Origin: Muraenolepis orangiensis
Lineage: Eukaryota; Chordata; Actinopteri; Gadiformes; Muraenolepididae
Length of the DNA: 64,000 nt
NCBI GenBank assembly: GCA_027704905.1
Contig: CM051004.1
Span: 15,013,164-15,077,163 of the forward strand
Reading direction: 5' to 3'
Positions 33,438-55,379 of this stretch are shown piece after piece (the first letter of the stretch is position 1; the number at the start of each line of letters is the position of its first letter). A program made the position numbers and the translations under genes. The notes below the pieces were generated by a model. It ran no database searches, was not told where the DNA came from, and saw only the letters and a list, made by a program, of their open reading frames with translations.

Positions 33438-36400
33438 ACGCACACACACACTTCAGTTATTCCGTCAAGGATGAAACAATCGATTGCACTGAACAAGAAG
33501 GGGAACAACTGTGGGAGCCTGATGGAGCCATCGGGATGATCGGCCCCAAGCCTGACAGCGGAATGTCCTCTATATTATGTATACATGGCTACAAAGCCCT
33601 GGGGCTTTCTGAAGCTGAGTTACGATTGATATAATGTATGCTCATTTGAGTCATGGTGTTTGACTTCTTGGCGTTTATGTGTCAATATGTATATACAAAT
33701 GCTATATGCGGACTATGAAGTTGCAATGGAGCCCCAAAGCCACCAGGGAGCCGCCAAGCTGGTTTGTTCAGTGACTGAAGGCACCTATATACACAATAAA
33801 TATAAACAAATGAGAGGGATGTCCCTCTTTACAAGTGTAAGGCCTGTATCCAAAGTTTTGGAGATTTTTGTCTATACGGGGGGCGGGGGTGACTGTTTGA
33901 CTTTGACAGCAAATTATATGAATGTACCAAACTATTTGGGGAACTGCTTACCAGGAATACGATTTTAAGATGTAAGTCAGGCCCCCCCCAAACAACATTT
34001 TACATAGGGACCCCAAAAAGCAAGAAAACACCCTGGCAAAATGGTGCCAAGCGCTTAGCTGAACACTGGATGAAATGGATCCAGTGACTTAATTTTGTGA
34101 GCTATCTACACCAATCACACTTGCACTTGTCTGTCTCTATATGCCTACAAAGTTACAAGGCCCTAGTACCATCTGAAGCTGAGTAATGGTTGATTGAATA
34201 ATTGAAAATAACTATAATGTATAATTTGGCCATTTCATTTTTTAATTGATTTTCACTGTACAGAAAATTCTAAATTCATCAATTGGCCAACCAGCATGTC
34301 AAATAAGGCCTATATCCAAAGATTGGGACATTTTCATACATCAGGAACTTTAACTTTGACCACAAATTATGGCGCCCCCTGTAGGTGAAGCGGTACCAGA
34401 CTTTTTGAAGACCTGCTTTGCGAGGTACACACATATATGCGTGACAAATTCGATTTTCTTTTACTGCAGCCTTGCAGCACTCATCAAAAGAAGATCTAAG
34501 TTCCATGTTATTGTAGGAACAGTTTAGCTGGCAGGAGCATTCTCAGCTGAGATCTTCAGTTAAATCTTAATCTCAACATATCTGTTCACTGTCTGCTGAA
34601 TGACTTAATATGAAAGAGTCTATGTCTATTAAACACTTATGAATCCTCTCCACTATCCACTTCCTGGTGCCACATTCCTTACCTTGCTTTACATCAAATT
34701 AATTGTATCATGTAATCATCAACTGTTGTTTCATCAATTCAATACTTTCATCAATAGATGCATGTCCTCCAGGTTGCAGGAGTAGATACATACCGGCTGA
34801 AAAGGGCAGGAAGGCCTCCCTCTTTCTAGACTGGCCGTTCTGGTCCAGGAAGTGTTGAGGGTTGAAGGAGTGGGGTGTTTCCCACATAGACTCATCATGT
34901 AGAACAGAGTTCAGGGGGGCAAACACAGGGGTGCCCTGTGGGATGAATAAGAGCAATAAGGAGATCATATGGGACCTTTTCAAAATAAAGGTTGGTTGTA
35001 CTGAAAATTACTTTGGAAAGGCCTCCTACCTTGGGGATGGTGTACTTTCCAAGTGGGGTGTCTCTGGTAGTCATACGGACCACATTGAGAGGTAAGATGT
35101 TACCCATCCTTTGTGTCTCTTGTATGACAGCGTAAGTATAGGGAGTGCTGTCTCTGTCATTCATGGAGGGTTGTCTGGATGAGCCAACTACGGTATCTAG
35201 TTCAGCCTGGACCTTCTCTGCACAATAACATTAAAAGAGGATATCAATGTGGATCAATATGGATAAAAGTATCACTGCCAGTTTATTTATTCCTAAATGA
35301 TATGGTTTGAAATGGATTGGCTATGGTAAAAAAAGAGAAAATGAACATGCAGAATTTGGGATTATTCGAAAATTGGAAGACAATCATTCAGACACAAAAG
35401 GCTCAATGGTCTAAAATGATTGAATGCAGTAACATTCCCACTTGCTTTGTATGTGAGGGTAGTAGGCCATGTAGAGCAGTCCCCAGTGCAGAGTAGTGGT
35501 GGTGGTCTCAGTGCCAGCGAAAAATAGGTCCAGTGTACAGAGACACAGGTTCTCAAGGTCAAATGTAGAGTTTGAATCCTCATTCTACCAAGAATCAGGT
35601 GACAAAACACCAAAAATAATATTGCATCATACACAGACAGGTGTAGTGGTAGGGGCTATAGGGTTATATAGGTACAGTATATATTGCTTATGCTTATGAG
35701 TACAGGAATTTGTATTTGTATACAATAACAAGATGATACAGCACTCAATGATGTGCATGTAAAAGCTATGCATTGTGTGAATCATTGCTGCGACATTATT
35801 GAGCTGTAATGTTTTTCCTAAACGGTTTAATATGATATGGTATAGGTATATATAGGTATATAGGTTTTTAAACATCTAAAGACAGAAATGTACCCGACCT
35901 TTTGAAAGCAGCTAAGCGACAGGAGTGTGAGAGACCCGCTACAATATTGAGCATGCTTTATGGACAGAGATTCACCAAGCACATGGGTTATGATTCATCT
36001 CAACATAAGTAAACAAAGAATGCACATCCTCCAAAAAAAATCCTCTGTGTGTCTGTGGGGGAAGACAGAACACATGTTTCCTGTTTCTAAGCTAAACCTC
36101 AACATTTCCTGTTTCAATGTTTGATTGAGAACAAGCTGTTATATTTGCATTGCAAGGCCCCTCCTCCTGGAGGTTGTGGGACCTCTCCAGTTGTGTCTTG
36201 GTCCCCTGCAGCCTCACCAACTCCTCCTGTTCCAGCTCGAGGAGGTCCTTCAGCACTGCAGCCCATGACTCCCTGCCTCAACATTCCACCTTGGATCCAA
36301 GGTTACTCAGACTCGGGCTTGTGTCCTTTTTAAATTAATATCTAAATAAAGTGGGAAACCTATTTAGAGGCGGACCAAAGTTGACCAAAATGTCTTGATA

Positions 36401-38802
36401 TTCCCTCAAAGGGCATATTTTTTTTAATTTGTATTCCCTCAAGGGACTCTATTTTTAAATTATTCACCCATTTAAAATAATTCAGCAGTATCCTACAGTC
36501 CTTTTCCTGGCCTTCCAAGAAGTCACAGATTATGGCGTCTTATATGTCCCGATTAATGCTCTTTATTTAATTATTCCCCATCGTAACTGGGGAAAGTCAT
36601 TGAATGCCTATTCTATTTAGATGTAAAATGCAAATTTAAGGAATTTGTGGCCACTTTTAGACTTTCTGGTTTAACCTTTAATAAAAATGTTAGTCGATTG
36701 ACAGGTGGTAGTTTAACTGCTATAACTGACGGACATCAACTGTCTATTTTGGGGACTTTGTGACGCATTGCTGCCGTGGAAGTCCCTTGGAAGTCTCAGT
36801 CCCTTGGAAGTCTCAATCCAGACTGCTTCATAAAACACGCCCAAAGGACGGCAGCTTTCCGTTTGGAAACACAGACGCCGGTTAGAACAGGAAACACACA
36901 TGCAATACTACAGCCGTAACACCACCACACATACCTTGAGCATTTCTGTGAGGAAGCAGTCGATGTAGTCTCTGGGCAACAAGGTGTCATGATCCGCTCT
37001 GTGCTCTTTGATCTGCACTTCAATAAAGGACTTAATTTTATGAGTCAGAGCAAACACCTTCCTGTGAGGTCCGGGGAAATGCCTCACCAGCGATGGAAAC
37101 GTGTTGTACAGCTACAGAGAACACAGAGGTTTACTAAGACACATAAAGTATGTCATACAAATACAATATTTTTACATATAATACAAAATTCATCCCATTG
37201 GACCTGTATGAATAAAATGCTTACCAATGCCCCTAGTCCTCCTTGTTGGATCAGTAATTCATGGAAGGCCTCTATGACAGACTGCTGCTCCTCCTCAGTG
37301 TACTCAAAGCGTTTCCCATATACCAAACAGCATATAATGTTGGATACCGCCTTGCACAGCGACGTTTTAGGCTCGAAGGGCGCTCCTAACCATATTTGGA
37401 ATCAAGCTTTTCGGATGAGTTGTGCATGTCAAATGACACTTAATGACACTTTTTAGCTGGGTGTCTCAATAGCAGGAGTTTTCAGAAAACCTAGCCTAAC
37501 TAAAAGTAGTTAACCCCACTTGACAACCACTTGGTGGGTAGTACATAGTCCCTGTTATAACACATTTAATTGATAAACCTATACACATAAACTTGTGAAG
37601 TACACAGCCGGCAACCATTACAGCCTCTATAAGATAAAATCACTCATCCAGTACCTTGCTGCTCAGCAAAGACCTCTAGCAGGTACTGGCACTCCTGCTG
37701 GATGGTCGGTTCCAGACTCTTTTTACCCAAACCAAAGTCTCTGAGTTTGTGCAGCGCAAATCTCCTCTGCCCCCTCCATTGGTTACCACTTGAGAACATC
37801 AAACCTGTTTGAAATGCAAAACAACCAAGGCTCAAGTGGGTGATGTGATTTACTTGTGAAAACATGTGTTCATGGCAATCAATACTTGAACATGATATTA
37901 AATAATGAAAACGCTGCTTTTAAACAACTCAACTGTTAGTTGCTACACCGGTAGCGGTTATTTCACATCATTTCAAAAACATTTGGAAAAAAGTGATGTA
38001 GCAGTGCAAGGTAATAGTTTAGGTTTAAAGTTCATTCAAGGTGCTGTAGGTAGGATTTAAAAGTGAGAATATCTGTTCAGGTTGATTACATTTTCCTCCG
38101 TACGAGACCATTTAAGTTGTAGTTGTTGTTTTTAACTTGGTTGTGCAGCACTTACATAGTTTGTAAGTTGCTCCAATATTGACTGCGTGCTGAAGTTGCT
38201 CTAAATTTTTATTACTTATTTTTGTGGCTGAAATCCACTAAGATTGCAAATAATTTGGGGATGTGCTTAAAGAAATGCAACACACAATACCTTTAGTTCC
38301 AAACATTTCGTACACCAATGGAACGATTGGGCGATCTGCATAGTCTTCTCCTCTCTGGACCAAGGCTTCTTTCACAAGCTTGTATCCGTTGACGACCACG
38401 ATCCTTACCCCCAAGAGTCGAAGACTAAAAATTGGTCCATATTTCTCAGCAAACTAAAAGAAAATGAAATGTCACTAAACAGTGGCACACTGTAAATCAT
38501 AAGGTCAGTCAAAATAGATGAGGAATTGTGAGGGGCTGTTTGGGCATTGGAATTTTAAGCTTTTAGGTGTAAAAATGTATTGTGGTCTGCAACCAACATA
38601 CCTGTTTCATATTCAGATGTAGTTTGGAGGGATCGACCCGGTGTGTGTCCCCAATAATAGGAAGAGACCAGGGTCCCGGAGGGAAATCACTCGGGGCTCT
38701 AAACTTTAAATAATCAGCAAGGATCAAGAAAACCAAGATGAATATTAAGACACCCTTCACGTCCATCCACTCCAGGGCTAATATTTCAGAGAACACCGCC
38801 AT
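33186..38802 (-). CDS. Cytochrome P450 family 2 gene C (CYP2J-like)
   Basis: Exons in coding order: 38602-38802, 38291-38453, 37655-37804, 37225-37385, 36935-37111, 35446-35584, 35030-35217, 34794-34935 and 33186-33361. The lengths are those of genes A and B (201, 163, 150, 161, 177, 139, 188, 142, 176), joining to 498 codons with no stop. The intron 6 donor is GC (exon AAA, then GCAAGT); all others are GT. Motifs are intact: N-terminal anchor, PPGP hinge, W-R-G-Q-R C-helix, AGTETT I-helix, E-T-Q-R (E-x-x-R), FSAGKRVCPGE. It clearly diverges from A/B in exons 2, 4 and 5 (substrate-recognition regions by family knowledge) but is nearly identical in exons 8 and 9. It is much more compact than A and B because it lacks the LINE and gypsy insertions. 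Confidence 0.9.
33370..33451 (-). repeat. Interrupted (CA)n, intron 8 acceptor tract of gene C
   Basis: About 82 nt with several CG interruptions, so it is older or more stable than the pure tracts of A, B and D. Confidence 0.85.
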
Positions 38803-38935
38803 TTGTTCTCCACAGACCGGGTGTATAAAGTGTATTTAGAATCAAGGTGGAGTTGGACCTGGAGTTTGCTTGACCGAAGATATTTAAGCACTGAATCTGG
38901 AACAAAGTCTCTATTTGTAGACTAGGTCCTGCCCC
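38803..38935 (-). promoter_or_regulatory. Proximal promoter of gene C
   Basis: Contains CTGAATCTGGAACAAAGTCT (38891-38910), the counterpart of the gene A/B block, with TATTTAAG as a TATA-like sequence next to it. Confidence 0.45.
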
Positions 38936-39926
38936 ATCAATAATGACGCAATCAACTGTTTTATTAACATTTGACGAAGCCATAGGAATAATCAAGCCCT
39001 TTTTTCCAATTCTATTCTTATTTTCTTTTTGTCTGTTTTTGCAACACAAATCGGCAGATTCAAGCTAATTCTTTCACATTAACTCCTGGGTGAAGATATA
39101 TATTCTTTTGAGATCACTCACAGACCTCACATTTGATATGCACAATGACATCCAACACATAACCACTGCTTCCATTCCACACCATAGAATGATATTGTTC
39201 CACACACCCACAATCATAGGACATGTAACATAACCTCAATCCCAGGGATTTGTATGTTAAGTTTGCTATTCAACTTACGTTTTGCTGTTCTGGAGTTTGG
39301 ATTGCGAGATAGCCCCTTCTTACTCAAAACGGTCTGTTACTATTACTAAACTACTGTTTTGAGATATGTAGGCCTAGTCGAATCAGGTATCAAGAGCTAT
39401 TAAAAAAAAAAGCCATTCCAGTTCAATATTCAAACTGTGAGAATTGCAACACATTGTACACGGCAACAACCAGTGGGGCAGTTCTCTGTCTACTTTTTTG
39501 TTTCACGTTATTATTATAAACAAACAAGCAATCATTCAACAGTGTTTTTATTTAATTTAAGGAAAATACATTTGGTTCAAAGGTTAACATGTCAACACAT
39601 TTCTACAAACACACTTATGGTTAAATGTAATTATAAGTATCTTCCTAGTCTATTCAGTTGCCTTATTTGGCTTATTTAAAAATGTTATACTGCAAAAAGT
39701 AAATAACTAATCTCATATATGTGAATATATCATCACTGCGTATCAATGGAATGGAAATGAGCACACAAATGGAATTATCATTCAATCAACAACAACAACA
39801 TAATGACTAAAAGTCCCTCAAGCTAAGTGTTAGATTCTCAAAATGGAAGCATGCCATTGGATATAATATAATCGCTATGATGCTACGCTAGAGGTTTAAT
39901 TTTCTGTTAGACTCTTGATTGTGGCT
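38936..39926. other. Intergenic, C to D
   Basis: No gene seen. 39605-39690 is homologous to the flank behind gene C. Gene D's possible poly(A) hexamer ATTAAA is at 39900-39895. Confidence 0.5.
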
Positions 39927-47429
<7,503 letters not shown>

Positions 47430-47560
47430 TAGTATCCGCTTCTTTCGAGCGCTCACACCCGACCGCCTGAGTAGTAGTAGACTGAATCTGGAACAAATAG
47501 TGAACATACAATGAACATACACGCGCGTGCGCATAAAGAGCCAGGTCACCTGTGGTATAT
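47430..47560 (-). promoter_or_regulatory. Proximal promoter of gene D
   Basis: Contains ACTGAATCTGGAACAAA (47481-47497), the most conserved part of the block found upstream of A, B and C; no TATA-like sequence at the corresponding place. Confidence 0.4.
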
Positions 47561-49767
47561 AACCCTTGATTGATTCACCTTGATTGTGTATAACAGAAGG
47601 TATACGGAATAGTCCTACGCCGTCCTTTTACTTCCACGGACAACTATAACACAATGAACCATGTCGTTTTCTTCACTCGAGCGTCTATATTGTGACTCGG
47701 TGTTTACGTTTGAAGGGCTCCAACATGGCGGATAGCAACCGTTGTCATAGGAACGTGTGTGGATGAGTGTACGCAGAGTGTACCTGGACAGGACAAGGGT
47801 GTGCCTTAATAATGGATACTGTATTGTCTGTTACGCAATGAGCTATGAGCTAGTAACTGAGTAACCTGAATACTTAGGAATGGCTCAAAGTCTTTGTTTC
47901 AGAGCTGTACAACAACAAAAAACAAGCTGATTAAATTTTTTTTTTTAAATCAAATCACATTATCGAATTTCTATGGCGACTATGTTAACATTTTAGCAGG
48001 CTTCTTGTTTAACAGCCACAATTATTTTACTAAATAGGAACTATAGCGTTACCTATTATTGGATGCTTGTATCCGAATCAGAATGCTTTTATTGTCATTG
48101 CACAAGTACAACGAAATTGTGAAGCAATCCTCACGATCACTCTTACACGACCGCAGTTGAAAAATAGAAACTATTAAAAAAATTAAAAAAAATACACAAA
48201 ATTATTTAAAATGCCCAAATATGAGAAAAATCGATATATTTATTGCAGTGGCCCTATGTACAGTAGTGCAAATTAGATATATAAAATGTATATACATACA
48301 AAGGGGTGGTGTGATGTTAACATGTAACTAAGTATTTTAGTATTTATGCAATACATTATTGTGTGTGATGGGCCTGATCGCCGGCGACGAGACAGCCTAC
48401 AGGGAGAAGGTTGGATCACTGGAGCAGTGGTGCCAGGAGAACAGCCTCGCCCTCAACGTCAAGAAGACCAGGGAGCTGATCGTGGACTACAGGAAGCAGA
48501 GAGGAGAGCAAGCCCCACGATCTCCATCGACGGTGTTGCAGTAGAGAGGGTCAGCAGCTTCAAGTTCCTCGGTGTGCTCCGAGGACCTCACATGGTCCAC
48601 ACACGTGGTGAAAAGGGCCCAACAACGCCTGTATTTCCTCAGGCGTCTGAGGAAATTCAGCACGGGCCCCCGTATCCTGAGAACATTCTATACCGGCACC
48701 ATTGAGTGTTCTTACAGGGTGTATCACCGCCTGGTACGGGAACTGCACCGCACTCGAGCGCAGAGCGCTTCAAAGGGTGGTGCGGACGGCCCAGTATATC
48801 GTTGGAGGTGAGCTCCCCTCCCTCCCTCCTGGATATACTGTATACAACCAGCGGTGCGTGGCCAAGGCCAAACGCATCATAAAAGACACTGCCCACCCCA
48901 GCCACGAACTGTACACACTTTTACCGTCAGGCAGGCGATACCGCAGTATCAAGTGCCGCACAAATAGACTCAGAGATAGCTTCCACAGTCAGGCCATCAG
49001 GCTGCTGAACAAGGGTGTATAGCATATAACAATGTATAATATTTCATTACATTGATTTATATATATATTGCTCTTTTTCTGTGCTAATATATTGCATTTT
49101 ATATATGCATTTTTCTATTTTTAACTTTATACAGTTTGTACTTTTTACTTATTTTTTATTCTATTCTGTTTTATTAAAAAAAATTCTAACTGCTGTCTTT
49201 CGTCGGGTATTGCACATAAGATTTTCACTCATTGCTTATACTTGTATAAACTGTGATGTGACAATACATTTGACTTGACTTGACTTGAGGTGTAGTTACA
49301 CAGGACAGTCAGTTGGCTGTCTACATCAGGCCTACATCATTGGACAATTGCGAAATGCTGTGTAACACAAAAACTGAAATGGTTAAACTTGGGTTTTGTG
49401 GTTTGAATTTCAGTTCATTTTCATGTTTCATTCCTCCAGATACGTTGTGAGTGCCTGTTTCTTAAGTTCTGTTGTTGTTGTTTTGTTTTTTTTCGTGAAA
49501 AACATCAAGAAATATACAACAACTGTAAATGATAAGACCAAAAAACAGTAAAATGTATATTATGAAGATCCTTCATATGATTATTCTCATGTTCTGTGAA
49601 TACGTATATTTGATCATGTGTTGCCCCCCTCCCCCCACATCACTCCCTCTTGTGTTAGTGTGTGAGTGATAGAGTGAAGGAGTGAGTGACACTGAGTGAG
49701 AGAGAGAGAGAGACAGAGAGAGACATATCAACCTCTGTGTCCATCCTCCTGCCTACTTTTACTCGCT
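47561..49767. other. Intergenic between divergent genes D and E
   Basis: D and E point away from each other. The region contains a minus-strand LINE 3' tail (about 48062-48140, CAATTTCGTTGTACTTGTGC on the minus strand) and the LINE at 48345-49290. Nothing recognised in 47561-48060 or 49291-49690. Confidence 0.5.
48345..49290 (+). mobile_element. 5'-truncated LINE (RT C-terminus and 3' tail)
   Basis: Begins inside the RT palm right after the catalytic box (GLIAGDETAYREKVGSLEQW). It continues through NSLALNVKKTRELIVDYRKQ, the thumb block RRALQRVVRTAQYI and the end RLRDSFHSQAIRLLN with a stop at 49020-49022, then a 3' UTR ending in (TTGAC)n at about 49268-49288. One or two frameshifts occur near 48540-48710. 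Related to, but distinct from, the intron 2 LINE. Confidence 0.85.
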
Positions 49768-50571
49768 ATGTGGCTCCAAGATGTGCTCGTGGCTCTCAAC
49801 CTCAGCGGAGTGCTGCTCCTGACCTTCATCGCTCTGCTGATGCTGGATTTACTGAGGAACAGAAACCCCCCCAACTACCCTCCAGGACCCCTGGCTCTCC
49901 CGTTGGTCGGCAATGTCTTCAACATTGACCCCAAGCAGCCTCACATCTACCTCACCAAGGTAAGCGTGTTTTCTTTTGGCATACGCCAGTTTACTGTTCA
50001 ATTACTGTAAACCTTGACGAAAAAACATGAAAAGAAAAGAAAAAAGGAGAAACCAAACACAGAATACCTTACACACGGAATACAATACACTGAAAACCTC
50101 CGGTGCAATATGACAGTTATAGACGGCTGTCAAGATAGTTAGAAATGGAACTACATTCTAAACAAATTTAAGTTATATATTGTATGTATGTATAGAAGTA
50201 TGTATGTATAGAAGTATAGAAGTTTAGAAGTTTAAATGTTTTTCAAGCCCGCTTTATAAAAACTGTTTGCGAACCAAACTTTGTTTTGGAGAGGAACAAT
50301 GCGCTGTGAGACGCTGCGTGTTATTGCCGTCACATGCCGGTCAACAACAGACACCTTGTGCTCATGCTCTCCCCGTCTCTCCTCAGCTGGCCGCTGTTCA
50401 CGGGAATGTGTTCAGCATGCGTCTGGGGAGAGACAAGACGGTGTTTGTGTCCGGGTACAAGATGGTGAAGGAAGCCATCGTGACGCAGGCCGACATCTTT
50501 GTGGAGCGACCCTACAGCCCCATGGCAACCAGGTTGTACTCGGAGAACACAGGTGGGGAACATAAGCCACA

Positions 50572-50606
<35 letters not shown>

Positions 50607-50850
50607 ACAACTTCGTAAGCCACGATATCATCACTAGCATCGACCAATACCAACCTCTCCCCTGTGTCTCCCTGCACCTCAGGGGGCTTCTTCTTCAGCA
50701 ACGGCCCGGTGTGGAGGAGGCAGCGGCGCTTTGCCATAGCCACGCTGCGCAGCCTGGGCCTGGGGAGGAGCTGCCTGGAGGACAGCATCTCTGAAGAGAG
50801 CCGTCACCTGCAGCAGGAGATGGAGGGCATGAGAGGTTGGTCCAAGAGGG

Positions 50851-50920
<70 letters not shown>

Positions 50921-53900
50921 TCCCAACAAAGAGCTGAATAGGGTGGGCGTGCGATGGCGTCCGTGAGACCATCCCCATCTCACGAGTTCACGTTCCGTCT
51001 CTCTGCAGACCGGTCTAGCCTCGATCCCGTTAAATATGCTAGGAACAATGAGCGCTCGGAGGAGGAGTTTCATTGTCACGACAAACAAGGGGCGCCGCTG
51101 TCTGGAAAGTGTAGGAAATTGTGTAGAAATAGACAATATGGTTTTGCTTTACTTTCAACCACATTCAACAACAGCCAAGAGAGCATGAGCATCACTCTGA
51201 TTAGCCAGAGTTTTATGCAAATTTCCGCGGCCATATTTGGAAATCAATTGCTTCCCAACCAAGGCCAGAAATGCAAACTTGAACCTTTGGGCAGAGAGAA
51301 ACAGAAACAGAATGTGATGATGATGATGATGATAACGGTAGTCCCACAAGTCAAGGCATGAGGTTTATTGAACTTAAAATATGTCAGTGTACAGTCTTGT
51401 CAATTGTGTAATTGTGTTTATTCATTATCGTTCAACACACCTGACCTTCCCGATCAAATCTCACAAATCATCAATCATAGTTTTTATGCCCATCTTTCAG
51501 GTGAGGCATTCGACCCAGTCCACTTGTTCAACAATGCTGTGGCCAACATCATCAGCAAGATGGTGTTCGGGAGAAAGTTCGAGTACGACGACCGGAATTT
51601 CCAGACAATTCTGAAGAACCTGATTGAATTGGCCCACCTGGAAGGTTCCATCTGGGCTCACGTAAGGACATTAAGGGCCCATTCACACATTTTTTTGTCC
51701 ACCATGTTTTACCACAGTCCACTGTAAAAACCAGCCAATTTCTGTTGTGTTCTTATTCTAGAATTCATCAAAGACGGCAGTATAGAATGTCAAACTGACT
51801 GCCACCCCCCCATAAAATGTTTTTTTTTTAATAATCCCTATAAAAATTTAACACGTACAAGTTAATGTTGTCTTTATTCCAATCGACAGATGTAAGGTCA
51901 GCTGCAACACACGCTAACAGCCCTTTGCTTCTCTCCCATACACATTGCAGCTGTACGACTCGTTCCCTGCGCTCATGAGGCACCTACCAGGGCGCCACAA
52001 CGAGATCTTCAGCAACTTCCGGTCCTTGGAGACTGTCATCCGCGGAGAGCTGGAGAGACACAAGCGGGACGTGGACCCCGGCAACCCCCGGGACTACATG
52101 GACGCCTTCCTCGTCGAGATGCTGAAGGTGAGGTGGACCCTGTGTCTATACATTTTGGCCCAGATCCAGTGCCGCTGCTGGGTCCATCCAGACCAATCTA
52201 GGCTCGAACTTGTTTTAAACCGCACCATGAAGCACCATGGTCTAGAAAAACCATTCCCCAGTTCAAAGGACATTTAATTGTCAAGAAATATATTAAAAAA
52301 ATCGAAATCTGGAGGATTGAATCGTCTTTATTGGTCACACACTTGTACACACAAAGTGTTTCTCTGTATTAAACCCATCCTAGAATTAGGAGCAGTGGGC
52401 AGCTATTGTATATATACACAGCGCCCGGGAGCAGTATAGGGGTCTGATGCCTTGCTCAAGGGCACCTTGGCAGTGCCCAGATGTTTCGGGGACTAGAACC
52501 AGCGACCTTCTGGTTCCCAAGCCAAGTCCCAACAGAATGACCTATCCTGGCGCCCCCATTACTCCCTTCCAATAAATAATGCATTAAAACCGTGATGTGG
52601 TCAAGGCTGTGCATTTGTAATCTATTTTCACATTTGTGTATATGTTCATGTCATTTGTCTGTGTATGTGTTTGTGATTAGGTTTGTGTTGTGTGCCATCA
52701 GGTCTCTCTTACAAGAGAGGTGCTTATCCTCAACTACACTTCCTGAATGAACGATTACCTTAGTAAATTAAATCAACACATTTTGTGCGGGGATCAGCCA
52801 ATCCAAGAAAATAGTGTCAACCACTTCCCCTTTCTCTTTGTCAGCACGGAGAAGCCCCTGAGCTGGGTTTTGAAGAAGACAACCTGGTTCTGTGTTGTGT
52901 GGACCTCTTCTTGGCTGGAAGTGAGACTACATCCAAAACCCTGCAGTGGGCCCTCATTTACCTGATAAACAACCCCCATATTCAGGGTGAGTACCTCCCT
53001 TAAAAGGAAATTATTTTGCTATCAGTAATTTGCACAAGATACGCCAGATGTGGGGCAGGACAAGCTACTCAGGCGTTAGTCTTACTGGGTTCGATCCACA
53101 GTGTCCACAGTCTATCTGTATCTAACTGTATCCTTGAGCAAGATGCCTTAACCTTACCTGCTCATTAATGACATAAATCTCAATTCACTATCTCTTTGGA
53201 AAAAAGTCTTCTAAATAACCCAATTTTTTTTTGCATAAATAGATAAAACCAAATTTCCGCTCACAACTTTGAAAAAGTATCCATATGTTTGTCCATACTG
53301 ACCATATGTGTGTTTCCCCCGCCCCCCACCAACAGAAAAGGTCCAGGCGGAGATAGACCAGGTGGTGGGACCAGACCGCCAGCCCAGCGTGGCAGACAGA
53401 CCAGGCATGCCGTACACGGACGCCGTCATCCACGAGATCCAGAGGATGGGGAACATCATCCCCCTCAACGGACTCAGGAGGGCCGCCAAGGACACCACGC
53501 TCGCCGGATACTTCATCCCAAAGGTGCTCTCTCTCTCTCTCTATGTATATATTCAATGGCAATTTTTTTTACCTGTTTATTTAGTTTAAAATAATTTATA
53601 CTGCTGTTTGTAAAGAGCGACCTTGAGGGTTGCTAGACAATTTCATTCTTGTAATAAATATTGTATGTCTTTGTACTTATAAAGGCCTTCTGAGTGGGAT
53701 GTATGATACGCTGGGACTTGCATGTTATCCTATGCATGTTTACATACATTCAGAGTGTTTGTTTCAACTACCGGAGAGACTGTGAACTTCTTGACTCATC
53801 TGGAATAGTCTGAGTATATTTAGTTGCTTATCATGTTGATACTAACTGTAAGTGTTACAAGTAAGTTGTGCTTTGTGATTTAATCATTGGCCATTGTTAG

Positions 53901-55331
53901 CTAAGCTTAGTGCTTAGTGTTGTGGCCCATTGAAGGCGATTTCACCAAATCTATGTCAACTGCCCTGTTTAATTGTGTGCGAGGGGCCTGCACTTCTAGC
54001 AGACCTGCAGACAATTAGCAACCAGTGGTTATTGTCTTGAAGCCATTTCCTGACAGCGGCAGCTTTTGAGCAGCAGGCAAACAAAGGCTAAGTGAACAGC
54101 TAAGGCAACAGTCGACTTTTTGAAGTTCGACTTCTTCTCAGGTCGGCATTTAATTTTCCTGGGATCAACCGTGTGTCTGCTTCGCATCTCTGTGCAAACT
54201 TGATCCCAAGAACCTCATCTACCCTACTCTTTCTACTCATGTTTAGCTAATGGTAACTGGGCTTTGAAATTGCCAGTCGGCTGTGCAGAAAACCGAGTTC
54301 ATCTCAGGCTATGTATCCTTGCTCTCCCTGAACTTCCTTGCTCTAACTGAGACTAGTATCAGCTCAGAAAACACTTCATCGCCCACTGCTTTGTCAGATG
54401 CACTCTTTCTCTTACACTCCCAGAGCTGCAAGACGAGGTCTGCTGATTTCCCGCAACTGTCAAGCTCATCATTGCAGTTGTTAATTGTCCACCCGGCCCT
54501 GCTGGTGACTTCCTGGAGGAGCTTGACATGCTTCTCGTCCACTTCCCTGATGATTGTTCAGGACTCATCCTTCTCGGCGACTTCAATATCTTGACTGAGA
54601 AGTTGGACCCTCTTCTCTCCTTCCTGCCTACTCCGACCCACATGGTTGGCAACCAGCTGGACCTGATCTTCACCAGACACTGCGATACAGTAACCAGTCC
54701 AGTTACTCCCCTCCGACCACTACTTCATGTCCTACTCTCTCTCCCTCTCTTCTTCCCCCTGCTGATTTCTCTTCTTCTGTTCTCTGCCCTTCCTCCTCCT
54801 GAATCTTTCTCTGTTCTATCCCCTGATTCTGCCACTGACCTTCTCTCTACCCTCTCCTCTCTTGACACTCTGTCCTTGCACGCCCAACTCTACCTGTTTA
54901 TTGTCAGATTCGGTGCGTACAGAGAGATGGAGCCTCAGAGAGGCTGAACGCAGGTGGAGAAAAGGCAAAACCCCAGAGGGCCTTCTTAATTTTCAATCTC
55001 TACTGTCAAACTCCTCCTCCTCTCTTTAAGCTGCCAAAGCTGCCTTCTTCTATTCCAAAATTCAAAGCGCAGCATCTAACCCTCAAAAACGATTTGAAAC
55101 ATTTTTCTTCCGTCCTCCATCCCCCACCCCCTCCTCCTTGCTGCCTGGGGATATTGCCGACTTATTTGACAAGAAGGTCAACGATATCCGATCCGCTTTC
55201 CCTGAACCCCCGGCTGATGCTCTTCGCACCAACCACCCTTGTCTTCCCCCCACCCTCTCACAACCCTCCCTTACCTGTTTTTCTCCCCTCTCCACAGATT
55301 ATGTTCTTCACCTTTTAACATCCAGCCGCCC

Positions 55332-55379
<48 letters not shown>

